Assembly: GCA_963555705.1 (NCBI GenBank) | Contig: OY743169.1 | Span: forward strand, 9,672,014 to 9,736,013 | DNA from: Ligustrum vulgare | Taxonomy: Eukaryota > Streptophyta > Magnoliopsida > Lamiales > Oleaceae | Length of the DNA stretch: 64,000 bases | Direction: 5' to 3' | Part shown: piece by piece, positions 1 through 12,636 of the stretch | How positions within the stretch are numbered: position 1 is the stretch's first letter | Layout: every line of letters begins with the position of its first letter | The notes under the pieces: model-generated | The model's database searches: none | The model's input: the letters and a program-made list of their open reading frames with translations, nothing else | What the model was told of the DNA's origin: nothing | Translations under genes and position numbers: made by a program

Positions 1-560
1 AAGCAATGTTGTCACGGCCGTAAATCCAGATTAACGCAAGTCATACGGATTTATATTTCCTTTTTTTATATTTTAATTCCTTTTTCCTATTTTAGTATTT
101 TAGGAGTCTATTTTGATAGATTTTATCTATTCCCTAATTAGATTAGATTTTATTTAGTTTCCTAAGTAGACTAGGATTTTTATCCTGGTTACATATATAA
201 AGGTGTCTTCATTGTAATACAAAAAATAAACTTTGATTAATGAAAATTGTGATGAGTTATTTCTCTCCAAAATATTGTTCTTGAATGAACTTTCGAACTT
301 ATCAAAGATTATCATATCTTTGTGGCGTTCACCAATTGAACTTATCAAAGGCGTGGGCAACCTTTGTGGCGTTCCCCCATTATGGTTCTTGTTTCCGCAT
401 CGTAACGGGTCTCAGGTTTAATATACCCCTGGTTCTTGCGTCGTGAGGGTTGGGTCGTAGTGTTACCGTCCGTTCCAACCTGAATTCGGAACTTTCCCGG
501 CGTTCGTTCAGCGTGTTCGTCGTGACCCCCTCCCGGGTTCACATCATAACCTTACCATGC
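1..560 (+). mobile_element. LTR remnant (retrotransposon 3' part)
   Basis: The stretch reads like a plant LTR. An AT-rich U3 of short T-rich blocks leads to a TATA-type box at about 191-203 (ACATATATAAAGG). A transcribed-looking leader follows, then a GC-richer R/U5-like part ending near CCCGGGTTCACA at about 531-543. No second LTR, primer-binding site or gag/pol frame is seen, so this is a solo or truncated LTR cut by the window edge. The superfamily is not resolved (copia-like by feel only). The short open frames inside have no recognisable product. Confidence 0.45.
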
Positions 561-3500
561 TCAAGGTTGATTGAATTTTTTTCCTACAAGAACTTCAAAA
601 AAATCCATTAATGACAGCAATTTAATTTCATTCTAGGTTCAACATAAAAAGTTTTATTTTTTTCTGTGAGTGTAAAGATCCGAAAACTCATTTTATTCCT
701 TCTTTGAGAGGAGAAAACCTGCACCAACATAGAATGTATATGATTATTATGACTGATATCTCTAGATAATATTTCCATTTTTAAGGACACTTAACTCCTT
801 TTTTTTCCTGCAAAAAATACAGCCATGGGAAATCAAGGTTAACTCAGATGATTGGTTCCAAGGTAAGGTCAATGTCAAGCCATCAGATCTTATTGCAAAA
901 CTACCTTGAGGCAACGACTCATGGACGAGCAGAAAAGACTATTTAGATCCACTTGTTTTGGTTTTTTCCTTGACCTCCAGGAGATTGCAGTCAACCCACA
1001 GTTGATTCACCAAGTTCTGCTACGGGAGGTTAGTCAGCCAAATGACCAAGATATTTGGTTACATATTGGAAACGATTTTGTCAGATTCGATATTGATGAA
1101 TTCCATCTGGTAACTGGACTTCGCTGCCACGGTGAGGAAAATAGAGCCAAATATGCTTCAAAGTACTACAGACTTAGGTTAGAGTATTTCAGCCATCTGG
1201 AAAATATTACAAACGCCGATGTGTTTGACGTTTTCACATCCATGTCAGATCGCAACACCCGGGACGTCGTGCTAATGGGGATACTATTCCTTGTCACGCA
1301 TCTAATGTTGAACACAACGTATGAGAGGTTCGTGGACAAAACCCTACTGGTCTTAGTTGATTCGGCTGACATGAAAATCTATCCATGGGGAAAGGACATT
1401 TTTAAGCTCACTATTGCCTCATTTCAACTAGCATTAAGAAACAAACAAATTACTGTGGAAGGTGAGGGTAGGCCAACAATGTGTTATAGGCTAAATGGTT
1501 TCGTCATTGCTTTCCAAACATGGATTTATGAGACGCTTCCCATACTTGAAAGTAAAATATGCTACAAAGTTGCTAGTAGGCCACCAAGGATTCTCAATTG
1601 GTCATCTGAACTTGAAGATGAATTACCAAATCTGAACATGGCATCTGACATTTTCAGCAACCTTGAGGTAAGTCAAATGATTCATTGTTTACAACTGTTC
1701 ATTAATTATTGAATAAGATCTATGCTTTATTAGAACGACCTTTGTGGTTTTTTTATATATTTTAAAGGAAACTATGTTGCAATTTCAATATGATGTGTAA
1801 CTGTAGTTCTTTAAAAACAACCTTTTATATATTTAACCAAGAATTTAATGTAGAGTACTAGGAAAACTCTTCAGAAACAAGGTTAGGCATTGCATATCAT
1901 CTGTTCCATACCATGGTATCATAAATGGGGGAATTGGTATTAATAATTAGTTAACCCCTAGATCTAAAGAATATCAGGGTGGTCTAGTCCACAATATAGA
2001 ACCCTTAAAACCATGTGTTGTTCGTCCTGTAACCCTGAATTTTAATATTTTTTATTTTTATACATTTATATTCAATAAAGATTGTTAGAAACAGACATCA
2101 GATGGAATAAGTATGGAGAGAGTTGAACAGTAGACTATCTAGCAGCCCAAGAATTGACTTTTTTTCCGACCATATTATTCAGTTTAGTATTTAACAGGAT
2201 AAATTGATTTTATAAACATATGCTTTAATGGAGTATTTTATGCGATTACACTAATTTTTCTGATGTCTGTGGAATGTCAATTTGTTTTGCAAATAAAAAT
2301 CAAATAATAAAAATATTCTCTGGGTTTTTTTTTTTTTTTTTTTCATTGCACAGCTACATGTTTTGAAGATGATCCCTCAGGTAGCTGAAGTTCTCGATCC
2401 TATTTACATAACAAAGAAGCAGAAAACGAAAGCCTCAGATCGGTCTCAAAACATTGCAGCAATGGTTTCAGTCATAAACGACGATGATAATTTTGTAATG
2501 CCACCAGCTCATCGACCCAATAATCATCGTGCAACAACTAATGGTCATACTGGTGCACGCCCTAAGAACACTGCTGTGATAGCTAGAAACCCAGCTACAA
2601 TTGAAACCGCACTACCACCAGTTCCACATTTCAGCGACCCTCACCCAAGTGCCACATACAAGGCTATTTCAGACAATGGAACATCTGGATCTGATATGAA
2701 GACAGACCATGATCCACCCATCATTTCAAATACAAAAGTGTTGCCTCTTAAAGGAAAAGAGGTAGTGTATGCTTTGGACTCCAGTGACGATGACTGCGAA
2801 TTCTTGGGTGAGGATAACGTAAAAGTAATGCAGGTCCATTACCCAGTGGAATCTTCTAGAAATTGCAAATCCAACCATATGGAACTACAAAACTACCCAG
2901 AATCGCCATCACACAATATGATCAGCAAACCAACATTCTCAAATCGCAGTGGAACGTTCCAGAATCCCATTAATGTAGTATCTGGAGAGTGCCATTACAC
3001 TTTTGTGTCTGATATTGGAGCAACTAATACTAGCATCATTACCAAAGCGAAGAACCTGCCTACTACAAAGGTAATGTCCCCTCAACAAAACATTTTACTG
3101 TACACTGATATCATACTTGAGTAAAATATGAACTTAAAGTCCTTTCACATAGTAAACACTCAGCGGTTGAATACAGATTTCACCTGGTATCAATGATAAG
3201 TATATGGATAGAATTGACTCAGTTGTTCATGAACACGCCAAGTTTACTGAAGAGAATTATATCCTTAAGAGGAAAATCGAGGAATTGGTTCAATTTGTCA
3301 ACACGCAGATAGAGAGCTGTATGGAAGGGATACGTATCAGATCTAGTTCCAGTTATAACAATACATATGGTAGTGCAAGCAAACATCTGCCACACACCAT
3401 GGATAGAAACAAAGAGGTAGATCCTTTTGCATTTGACGTGGTACTGAACTTACCAGCATCATTACCAGATATTGTTTCTCTATTCATCTCTATTGCAATA

Positions 3501-4145
3501 TTTCATTTCCTAATGTACATTTCCATAAGGTCTTTCTCTGTTAAGATTTAATCCAATAATTTTGAATTGCACGCTGGAAAATCTCTATTGCAACATTAGG
3601 CTCAATTTTCTCATTTCAGCTGAGGTACTGACTTAGTTCCATTCCTTGAATGGACACCGCAGGTTCCATGCTCAATAGCTACAACGAGTCATATTCTGCA
3701 GGTAAAACGGATCACGACTATAGGAAAATGTCAGTCACCATCAATCAATTCCCAAAAGGTGGGTCCACATGATCCTGGATACAGTCATACAACCATTTCC
3801 CATAACATTTCAGCAGACACAAAGGTATTTGCATTGATACATATGTTTCAAAAATATAACCTGATCTGGGAGGCATTATTTGAATCCCCTCATTTCACAA
3901 TGTAATGTGAATGTTTCCTCCACTACACCATTTCAAAACCACCCTTATATTATTGCATGAGCAACAGGGATGTTTGTATGAAAAATGTGCTTCGCTGGTA
4001 TCCAAGACCGAAACCCCAGAAATCTATATTGCTTCTGATGCGGTCCAATTTTATTTATTTTTTGATCCACACACCCTCAATTAATTATTTAATGCTCCAG
4101 TTGAGCTACTAAATTATTTTTAAGTTATTGAATGGTGACGCACAG

Positions 4146-6222
4146 GTGCAAAACTCATTAGCATCTCCAAATCATGTAAGGAATGTTAGGCAGGTCATGA
4201 ATACAGGAGACTGTCGAGCACAGTCAATCCAGTCCTAGAAGGTGGTACCACAGATTAATGGACATAGTAATGAAAACAGTTCACCTCGAATTATAGCTGA
4301 CTCAAAGGTATTTGCCTCATTGATCAAATTTATTACTGTCTGCTTCATAGAATGAACTCATTTACTTATTGCCTGATGATATGGGAATAGTCATGACCCT
4401 TGAATATCATATCTTAAAAAAGTACCAGACACAGTACCTGTCATATTTGTATGAATATCGATCACAATATTGTATTTCATACATGCTAGTTACAGTTAGT
4501 ATATCAATATCATCAGAGGAATGCTTTGTACATGGTGTGTGGCATACATCATTCAGTTTCCAAAATTCAAACTGCATCAGTGCTATTATATATAGAGTTT
4601 TCCGCATGGTTAGATGTGTGATTCATGAATGCACCGCAAGCTCAGACACCTAAATCTTCAACGAGAGGGGAAGGGAACTCTAAGGATTCATCAAGGAATG
4701 CAAATGTAATAACCCCAGCAATGAATAAGTCCTCATCCTGTACCAAGGTTTGGTCCATTCCTATTTTACTGGTTACATTTTTTTTTTAAGAACTTTTCCC
4801 AGGTGACCTACACTGGTCTAAACTCTAAATGGGATATTTTTACTCGAATTTAATACAAATGTATAAAAAATGGTGTAATGCGTCTGTGGTTTTTTGGATG
4901 TAAACGACAACAAAGAGGCTTATCTCTATGACACTTGATTATCATGCTAGACAATCTCCATTGCATCTGATGTGGTGCCATTTTTTTTTATCCACTCACC
5001 CTCTATGAATTATTTTAATGCTTCAGTTGAGCTACTAAATTAGAGTCATTTCTCAAATGTTGACACATAGGTGCGAAACTCAGTAGCTTCACCAAATCAT
5101 TTAAGGAATGTTAGGCATGTCATGACTACAGGAGACCGTGGAGCATTGTCAATCCAGTCCCAAAACGTGGTCAAACAGATTAATGGACATAGAAATGAAA
5201 ACAGATCACTTCAAATCTCATCTGACTCAAAGGTAATTGCCTCATTACATTTTCAAAAGATAACACCATACTCAATTTACAATATCTCTGACTTCCTGCG
5301 TTTGCATGAGATGTTGTACATAAAACATATTAATCTGAGTATTTTGAATATATCATATACTATACCATTTCATCACTCATCTTACATTGATGAAATATGA
5401 TACCAAAAGGTAAGTATTCCTATAAGATGTGCACTAGCAATGTCAGGTACAGGTTGAACTCATATTATGTCCAGCAATCTGAAGATGCAACAATCTGTAG
5501 CAGCTCGTAACAGGATGATTATTTGGTTAATTGTTGTTATGCTCGTCTACAAATGCACCAGGTGCCTGACACTCATGACATATTCAAACACCAGAAGATA
5601 TTGATGGTGACACTGGATTTAAAACTAATGGAATTTAAGATGCACAGATGGAAACTACACCAATGCCTTCTGTCATTCATCTGCTAAATTGCATGATTTT
5701 CCAATCGCCACCCACAACATGTCCTCCTGTTTATGGTCATCTTAAAGTTATATCATTGATACCTGATGTGATATGTTGTAGATGTAACATAGCATGAACA
5801 AATCATATGCTTCATATGCACATGAATACTCAGCGGAAATTGGGTCATTCATTTTTCCCTGATAAATCATAAATTAGGTGTCTTCATCTTCTTGGATTGC
5901 ATACCATTTTTTATAAAATAGACTAAAAGTGAACATTGATAGGTCATAATCCATTGATCAAAATTATTACTATCTGCTTCATAGAATAAACTCATCACTA
6001 ATTGCCTGAGATACTTCATTCAGTTTCCAAATTTTAAACTGCATGAAGTGCTAATAAAGAAATTATATAGAATTTTTTCCATGTTTAGACGTGTGATTCA
6101 TGAATGTGCTGTAGTCTCAGACACCTGAATCTTCAACAAGAGGGGAAGGGAACTCTAAGGATTCATCAAGGAATGCAAATGTAATCAGCCCAGCAACGAA
6201 TAACTCCTCATCCTGTAATAAG
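4146..6222 (+). repeat. Duplicated two-exon module in the Ulp1-like gene
   Basis: Exon 4146-4307 (162 nt) is a diverged copy of exon 5071-5232 (also 162 nt); both encode an NSxASPNHxRNVR start and end in DSK before a GT donor. Exon 4640-4747 (108 nt) is a copy of 6115-6222 (108 nt; shared core STRGEGNSKDSSRNAN). The flanking introns match too, so a genomic block was duplicated. All four exons are multiples of three, so the duplication would keep frame. The second copy carries about 700 bases extra between its exons (about 5,246-5,952). The first copy has a TAG and has lost the acceptor AG of its 108-nt exon. Confidence 0.75.
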
Positions 6223-6420
6223 GTTTGGTCCTTTGCTATTTCACTGGTTACAATTTTTTTAAAAAAAATTCCTAGGAGAACTACACTGGTATAAACTATA
6301 AATATAATTTGGAACTTAGATAGAATCAGTTATCAGTTTAGTCTTCACCAACGATTGAATCCATATAGAGCATTATAGAACAGAGACCTTATAAGGAGAG
6401 GTAGGAGAGTTCTGCAGTCA

Positions 6421-7505
6421 CCTGTTGTCAGGGTCAATTTCAAGAGCTTTCTTAATATCAAATTTATCCAAATCCAGATCGGCCATGTTCATGTATGCTT
6501 GAGCTAGAAGTGTCAATCCGGTTGGTCTGGGCCGGGTCGACCCGCCAATAAAAAGTCTGGTAACGGCCCGCTTGAAAAAAAGTCCGCCCGCTGCGGGTTA
6601 CGGGCCGGTTACGGGTCAGCCCGCAAATTTTGAACTACAACCCAGGCCCGCCCGCTGGCCCATGCGGGTCGCAGTTTGTTCTGATTTGGCCCGTATGAAT
6701 AAAAACATAATTTTTTTCATATTTATAGCAATTTTTTTATCAAGTTTCTAAATACAAAATGATTAAAATGATAAATTCATATTTACACCATAAAATATTT
6801 ACATAGAATTTAAAATTATAGTTTATGTTATATAAATTACTTCTAAATTTGCAAATTTAAATAAAATATAAACAAATAACAATTAAATGATAAACGTATT
6901 TCTAATTACTATTGTCAAAAAACATTATTTTTTTAGGTATTAGGGAGAAAAAAAAGATTTTACTTTAAAAGTTGTATTAAAGTTTCTAGAAGAAGAGAGA
7001 TTTTCAATGTTACCATATTTAATAAAAACAGTTTTTTTTACGGGCCAGCGGGTTAACCGCGGCCCGCGAAGGTTTGACCCGCAAAATCCGCGGTTCACAA
7101 CTTCTTGACCCGTGAACCGCCCGCACGGGTCATGGGTCGGCCCGCAGTCCCGGGTCAATCCGGGCCGGTTTTCACGGGTCTAGTCGGCCCGTCCGTCTTG
7201 ATACCTCTAGCTTGAGCCCTTCGGTAAAGTGACTTCACATTTGTACTCTCGAGTTCTAACACCTTCACACACTTTCCTCATTAAACAACACGAAACTTAT
7301 GATTTGAAAAGGCAAATAAAAGAAACCGATTATCCTGCGGAACAAATTAACCTTTGTACACATCTTCTTCGCCTGCTTATAATCTTTCAGTTTCAATTTG
7401 CAAGCTGCATTGTTCGGGTTTGCAATGGGGTCTTCAGTGCTTTGGGCTGTTTCTTTTATTCCTCACTGAAAGAGGTGTCATTCTCAATCTACTTGGCAGC
7501 CTGAG
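6421..7505 (-). pseudogene. Captured fragment of an FKBP62/ROF1-like immunophilin gene (TPR region)
   Basis: On the minus strand, from 7505 downwards, the translation matches the TPR part of plant FKBP62/FKBP65-type peptidyl-prolyl isomerases: NDTSFSEE, then (after a frameshift) NAACKLKLKDYKQAKKMCTK. A retained intron follows (donor AAG/GTTAAT, acceptor GTGTGAAG), then LESTNVKSLYRRAQA. After an inserted MITE come AYMNMADLDLDKFDIKKA and LEIDPDNR, ending at a conserved CAG/GTGACT donor near 6420. Because the intron is kept, genomic DNA was captured and not cDNA. A TAG replaces the Tyr codon of KYIEYD-type sequence, there is at least one frameshift, and no FKBP catalytic domain is present. It lies antisense to the host Ulp1-like gene. 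Confidence 0.8.
6505..7209. mobile_element. hAT-type MITE inside the captured FKBP fragment
   Basis: A 705-bp element is flanked by a perfect 8-bp direct repeat GCTTGAGC (6497-6504 and 7210-7217). Its ends are imperfect inverted repeats, TAGAAGTGTCAA on the left and TAGAGGTATCAA on the right read inward. Both arms are strongly GC-rich with repeated CCCGGGTC/GGGCCGG words, and the centre (about 6,700-7,030) is AT-rich. The 8-bp duplication is the hAT signature. Removing the element and one target copy rejoins the FKBP reading frame as YRRAQAYM, which confirms the boundaries. No coding capacity. Confidence 0.85.
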
Positions 7506-8120
7506 TTCCAAATCCCCCATGTGAGGAACATGTCTGACTTGTAGATACACAGCAAATACTACTTTGCTATAAAATCAAATGGAATCAGTATCATCAGTTT
7601 TCACTGGGTGTAATGCCCATCACGATTAGGTGGCATAAAATTTCATATGAATTGCAACTGTAAATAGAAATTAGGGAAATGTGTACCATTCTGTAATAAT
7701 TTGAAAAATGTTATCCTGCCATCTGCTAGATATCTAATTAATCTTGGGATAGAACCTTTGCCGTCTGATTAAATTGATAGATTAAAATAGAGGCAGATGT
7801 ATTAATGACACATCATACTAGATGTATGCTATGTAGCAGTTATTCTAGTAGATGATGTTGTGAAACACCCCTCCAAGCTATTAGCATCATGTTCATCTCT
7901 TATGAAGTTAATTTTTCTATATGACAATCATGACGATACAAAGTTAATTCCTAATATTTTTGAAAACATTAATTGTCTTTTAGCATTCAAATGCTTTTCC
8001 ATACCCATTTCCCATAGGTAATATGTGAAACGTAAGCATTTTTTTTCTTACACACAGATAACTAAATGCTTGTAATATGGAACTCATTTCAAAGTTTAAT
8101 GGGCACTTTCAAACAGGTAT
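7218..8120 (+). other. Element-internal non-coding stretch
   Basis: The first part to about 7,505 is the upstream end of the captured FKBP fragment. From there to 8,120 I see no domain and no convincing exon. The stretch probably represents introns of the Ulp1-like gene between the duplicated exons and the protease-domain exons. Confidence 0.4.
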
Positions 8121-10186
8121 CAGTTGGGAGCTCCTCATGGGGCTAGACAGACGCAGTTTCTCAAAAATTGGACAACTATTACCCTCTAGATTTTGAAGCG
8201 CCAAGTTTTGACCTGGGAATTGATATTTCCACCAAGGATGATTGCGTTGTCATCGATGATGGACTAGTGTTGACTAATGAGAATTTGAAAGAGATTGACG
8301 CCATCATCAAGGAAGTGGTAAACACAACCAGTTTCCAGAATGGAATTCTGAAATGAATAAAATGATGGTTTAAAATACATATGTATAACATCATTTTTTT
8401 ACTACCGATCTAACATATCTCTTCATGTTTTTAACCACAGATTTCAAGCAGAAAAGAAGAGAGCAAATCGAAATGTATGATACCTCAGAAAGTCACTGGT
8501 AACCATGCTGATCCATCGCCCTCAACTTGCACGAAGACTGCTAATACAGTTTGTGATGCTGTCCAAATAACTCCAGCGAAAAGCATGAGATCATGCCAAG
8601 CTGTTGACAGGAAGGTACATATCAACAACCCTGCATATGATATGGGTTCCACACCTGACACTGTGTCTTTTGTTTTTATAATCAAATTTGCATCACTAAA
8701 TCTGGTAATTACTCTCAGTGGACACCAATCCCAATGGAGTTACCTGAAGCTATCATCAAGGATAATTGTCATTCGGAAAAAAAAAAAACATTCATCTACC
8801 CAGTCGGATTCAATGATATCAGGGCAAGTTACTTACTACACATTTGCGTACAAAACATGCATGGATTCACCAGCAGAAGAAGACATCACTAAGTTCAACA
8901 ATTTTTATGAAGAATGCCTGAAGGTTAACAATAGGTAAGCCCACATTTTAAATCTACCCGTGGAAAACCTTCGATATGAACCTGACACCTTCTCAATGCA
9001 ATACAAATTTATTGAAATGCTCAATTCCCAAAACAGGAACATGAAATTGGACATAGACATCGTTGAAATTCGACAGGAAACAAAACTAGGTCCGATTACC
9101 ATTTACTCGGATATGTGGTGGCACGACTTGTATGAAGTTGCACGCCCTTTGAACGATTCGGTATTTCACACATTCCAACTCACGTTTTCGTTTATATGTG
9201 TCATCAAGTTTCATTTGGGAATGGTGTTGCTTATGATAACGGTGTGGTCATTGATTTTTCAGCATATCGACGCTGCATTCTACTATATCCGCATGCTACT
9301 GAAGTTGAGAAATGGATCCAAAATACGAGCCACAACGACAAACTGCCCCTTTGACGGGAAAATTTGGGGAATCTCCAAGGATATACTAATTGACACCCAG
9401 GCATTGCACAAGCACGAAGCCTTATTCTCTTATGCAAAGGGCAGGAAGATTCAATTCAACATTCCATGGACACAAGTTGATCACGTACTGGATACAGTCT
9501 CCAGCTTACTAGATATTGGCTCACTTTGATATGGTTAATTGGCGGCTGGACGTCTATAACTCATACAACAAAATCATAAAGAACGGGTAGATATATGCAA
9601 CTATCAGTCCAATGCTCATGGCTATTCCCATAATAGCTAGATCCTTGAAGTCCGACTTCGCACTTTCCCAGATGGTCCACTCGAATGTAGGATAATTGAA
9701 AATTGTCCGCAACAACATAATGGGATAGTCTGCTACATTTAATTAAAACATGACTATTACCTAATTCCCTTAATACTTATATTTGTGATTTTATTTCGCC
9801 ATCACGACCAGCAATTTATAAGTCCCCACTCCCCAGATGATTTTATTTATTAGGAATTGATGTGTTTTTTCGCATTATAACCAATAATGGTGCCAGTTCA
9901 TAATATCTTTCTCATATAAAATGGTGATTTTTCTACTAATTCTTATTCAAATGTCAAACTTCAACATTGTGCATAAATTATGTATTCATTGTGCAGTGGA
10001 GATTGCGGGATATATGTTATAAAGTATGCTGAGTTCTTAAAAGAGGGTAGAATTGATCAGATGCCCAGAAAATTCGATACTGCTTCTGCACGGTCTAACA
10101 TTGCTACTCAACTCTACAATTACATGCTGGAAGAGCCTGAAATCATATGGTTTAATGGATCGGCAGCCGTAACCCTTAGTTCGTAG

Positions 10187-10877
10187 CATCATTTTGAATG
10201 TGAAATACTAGACATGACGATTATATTTATAAGGTCTGGTAATTCTTGATGTGGTTATAACCATTTATTTATTAGATGCGATCATGCAGTAGAATAATAT
10301 GTGGGATTTCCATTCTATGAATTATATTTTCTATGATTCAAATTTCATTATCATTTAATAAAGGTGCATGTCCACTTGGTCTCACAAGGTTCTTAAATCT
10401 TCACTTCTTTATGGTTACATAAACAGATTTTACATGTGATAAATAACTAGAAGTTTCTTGTGTGGACATATCTAAATTAAATTTCTGAATGAAACTTTAT
10501 TTCAATGCGCAACACAATTACTGGAAACCCAACTACAACTTATTAAATAGTTCGATGACTGGGATGAGGATAAAAGAACACGGTAGGAACACAAACACAA
10601 GTATCAATAAAATCATGATACTGGAACATTGTAATCATATTAATGGTACTGGATTTTTTTGTTCGGATACAACCCATCTCACAACCTATGTAATCTGATG
10701 CAAACTGTAAACCATGTGTCAACATCATAATTATCAATAAATGACCATCTTTTTATTGGTGGAATGAATCTGCCTACCTGTGTTCAAAGTATAATCACAA
10801 GCAATGCATACAAATGTTAAATCATATAATATCAACCCTTCGATTCAAGAGAGGTGTGACATGTGGAATGTGAGAAA
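10187..10877. other. Region after the Ulp1-like pseudogene, nothing recognised
   Basis: AT-rich sequence following the stop of the last Ulp1-like exon. It probably includes the 3' untranslated part of that gene. Short open frames at 10,489-10,737 overlap on both strands and match no family I know. Confidence 0.4.
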
Positions 10878-11440
10878 TGTTGATTCATAAATATTAATAT
10901 GTGATCCCCAAATGGAACAATTCATACTTGGAGGGCCTAATTAGCAACAAGCTTAAAGTTGGAGGACTTAAAGGTGCAATTAGTGTTAGTATGCTTTTAT
11001 TGTAGACCATTGATCAAGATCCTATGGTTAGGATTAAGTTGGCAATTAATATATTCTTGACTTTGGCTCATTTGGCATAATGGAATGGAATAGAATAGTT
11101 TAGTCCTCTCCCTCTCCTCTCTTGTGAAATCCACCCAAGTTCTTGCACCATGTAGAAAGAATTCTTTGTGGCATAATTGAGTCCTTGTATAGGCCAATTG
11201 GAAGTGCTATTGTGTAGTATGATGGTGCGGTGATATTGTAGAGAATAGGGGTTGTAATTTGGTAATTCCTCGTGAAGGAATTGGCGCACGGTTTGTGTGT
11301 GGGAATCTTGTAAAGACTTTCATTGGAATTTGGCTAGTGGAACGGGTTCAATTCGGAGCCCCCCAGATGTAGGTGCGATTGGCACTGAACTGGGTCACCA
11401 AGATTGTGTTCTCTGTTCTTGTTACGTTTTCTTGATTGAT
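10878..11440 (+). mobile_element. Copia-like LTR fragment
   Basis: The 3' part carries the layout common near the end of plant Ty1/copia LTRs: GGAGCCCCCCAGATGTAGG followed by GAACTGGGT and a T-rich tail (about 11,358-11,400). Upstream AT-rich sequence starting around TGTTGATTC at 10,878 may be its U3. No matching second LTR and no pol sequence is in the window. Both boundaries are approximate. Confidence 0.4.
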
Positions 11441-11510
11441 TTCTTTATGGCCATTACCGGATTTGAAAAAAAAAATGGAAGAGAACCGGCTGGAAGAAAA
11501 TATCAAAAAC

Positions 11511-12126
11511 TGTTGGGACCATAGATATTTTAATTTTGTCCAATCCCAAGCCCAAACCCCAGGCCCAAGTGAGGTTCCAACCCAAAACCAATTGGTAATG
11601 GGTGGAGTAGCTCACTTGGGTTATATGGTGGTTTATTTCCTTCCTCACAACCGATGTGGGATTGTTTGAATCCCAACAATCCCTCCCTCAAACAAGGCCC
11701 ACGAGGTACACCTGGTCCATCTGGCCCTCCCTCAAGATAAATCCCGTCAAATCTCCTCATGCCCAAAGAGATCACCATTCACCGAGATAATTCACCATAG
11801 CCGCTGCACACTATGTTACCATGGATCTTTCCATCTCGTGAGAAACTACAGGAATTCTTCATCTTGAGGCTCATCATCTCGATTCATCTGCCATTGTTAG
11901 GAAGTCACATCCACTCGATCGTGCGTCCACCAGACAATCTTTCCGGCTCTGATACCACTGTTAGGACCATAGATATTTTAATTTTGTCCAATCCCAAGTC
12001 CAAACCCCAGGCCCAAGTGAGGTTCCAACCCAAAACCAATTGGTAATGGGTGGAGTAGCTCACTTGGGTTATATGGTAGTTTATTTCCTTCCTCACAATC
12101 GATGTGGGACTGTTTGAATCCCAACA
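11511..12126 (-). mobile_element. TRIM (terminal-repeat retrotransposon in miniature)
   Basis: Two 168-bp direct repeats, 11,511-11,678 and 11,959-12,126, start TGTTGGGACC/TGTTAGGACC and end TCCCAACA. They differ at five positions by my count. The 280-bp interior has no coding frame. Read on the minus strand, the base next to the right-hand LTR is followed by TGGTATCAGAGCC (complement of 11,945-11,957), the primer-binding site for initiator Met-tRNA. A purine run GAGGGAGGGA precedes the left-hand LTR. The element is therefore complete and minus-oriented, with 12,126 its 5' side. No clear 5-bp target duplication was found. Confidence 0.88.
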
Positions 12127-12636
12127 ATAAAAAATGAAGAAATTCCAAATCAAGCATGACAAGTATGAGACGTCACCCGAAAAAATGTATAGCTTACAAA
12201 ATCGAAGTGTTAAACATTTGATTAATGTAATATGGGGTCCTCCCGTTGAATGCATCATGTTTATAGTATTTTTCCTCAGCCACGCATAACAAAAATAAAA
12301 TTATTTATCATTAATGTATCACAATAGCACGTAGAGATTTAGATAAATATATTCTCAAGACAGGAATATGTAAAGAATAAAGCATCATCCGAAAAAGATT
12401 TTCACCCAACATTTGAGTTACAAAACTGGCATTTTGAGCCACAAACTTAAAATATGAATTATTTTTAATAATGAGGATATCGATGGAGTTCACTCGGTGC
12501 TAAATGCCAACGTTGCTGATCCGTCACCCAAATATTACGTCATCCATTCACCTATAGCACGAATAAAAAAAAGTAAAAAGCACAAAAAATCCACCTAGAG
12601 CGATAATTAAAAAATGGCAAAAATAAATACTTACCT
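12127..12636. other. Downstream flank of the MULE transposase, nothing recognised
   Basis: AT-rich sequence between the TRIM and the stop of the transposase. It probably contains the transposase 3' untranslated region (minus strand). No frame with a recognisable product. Confidence 0.35.

Larger units (their letters stand above)
823..10186 (+). pseudogene. DUF1985 / Ulp1-like cysteine protease gene of the KI-MULE (broken)
   Basis: Multi-exon element gene. The first coding piece (823-905) is followed by a one-base frameshift, then the DUF1985 domain (906-1667). Further exons that join in phase are 2354-3070, 3201-3416, 3702-3824, 4146-4307 and 5071-5232; short exons lie at 4640-4747 and 6115-6222. 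Later pieces are at about 8124-8356, 8440-8938, 8960-9590 and 9993-10,186. The last two resemble a C48 (Ulp1/SENP) peptidase: AHFDMVNWRLDVYNS carries the presumed catalytic His, and GDCGIYVIKYAE the Cys. These proteases normally cleave SUMO-like conjugates; their role in MULEs is unknown. Breaks seen are a TAG inside 4146-4307, a stop or frameshift around 9528-9531 just before the His, and other stops near 8150 and 8356. The middle is low-complexity and hydrophilic, with no known domain. Confidence 0.75.

Noticed and set aside
4369..4653. 94-residue plus-strand open frame in the MULE
   Set aside because: Lies in the intron between duplicated exons, and its counterpart in the second copy is disrupted.
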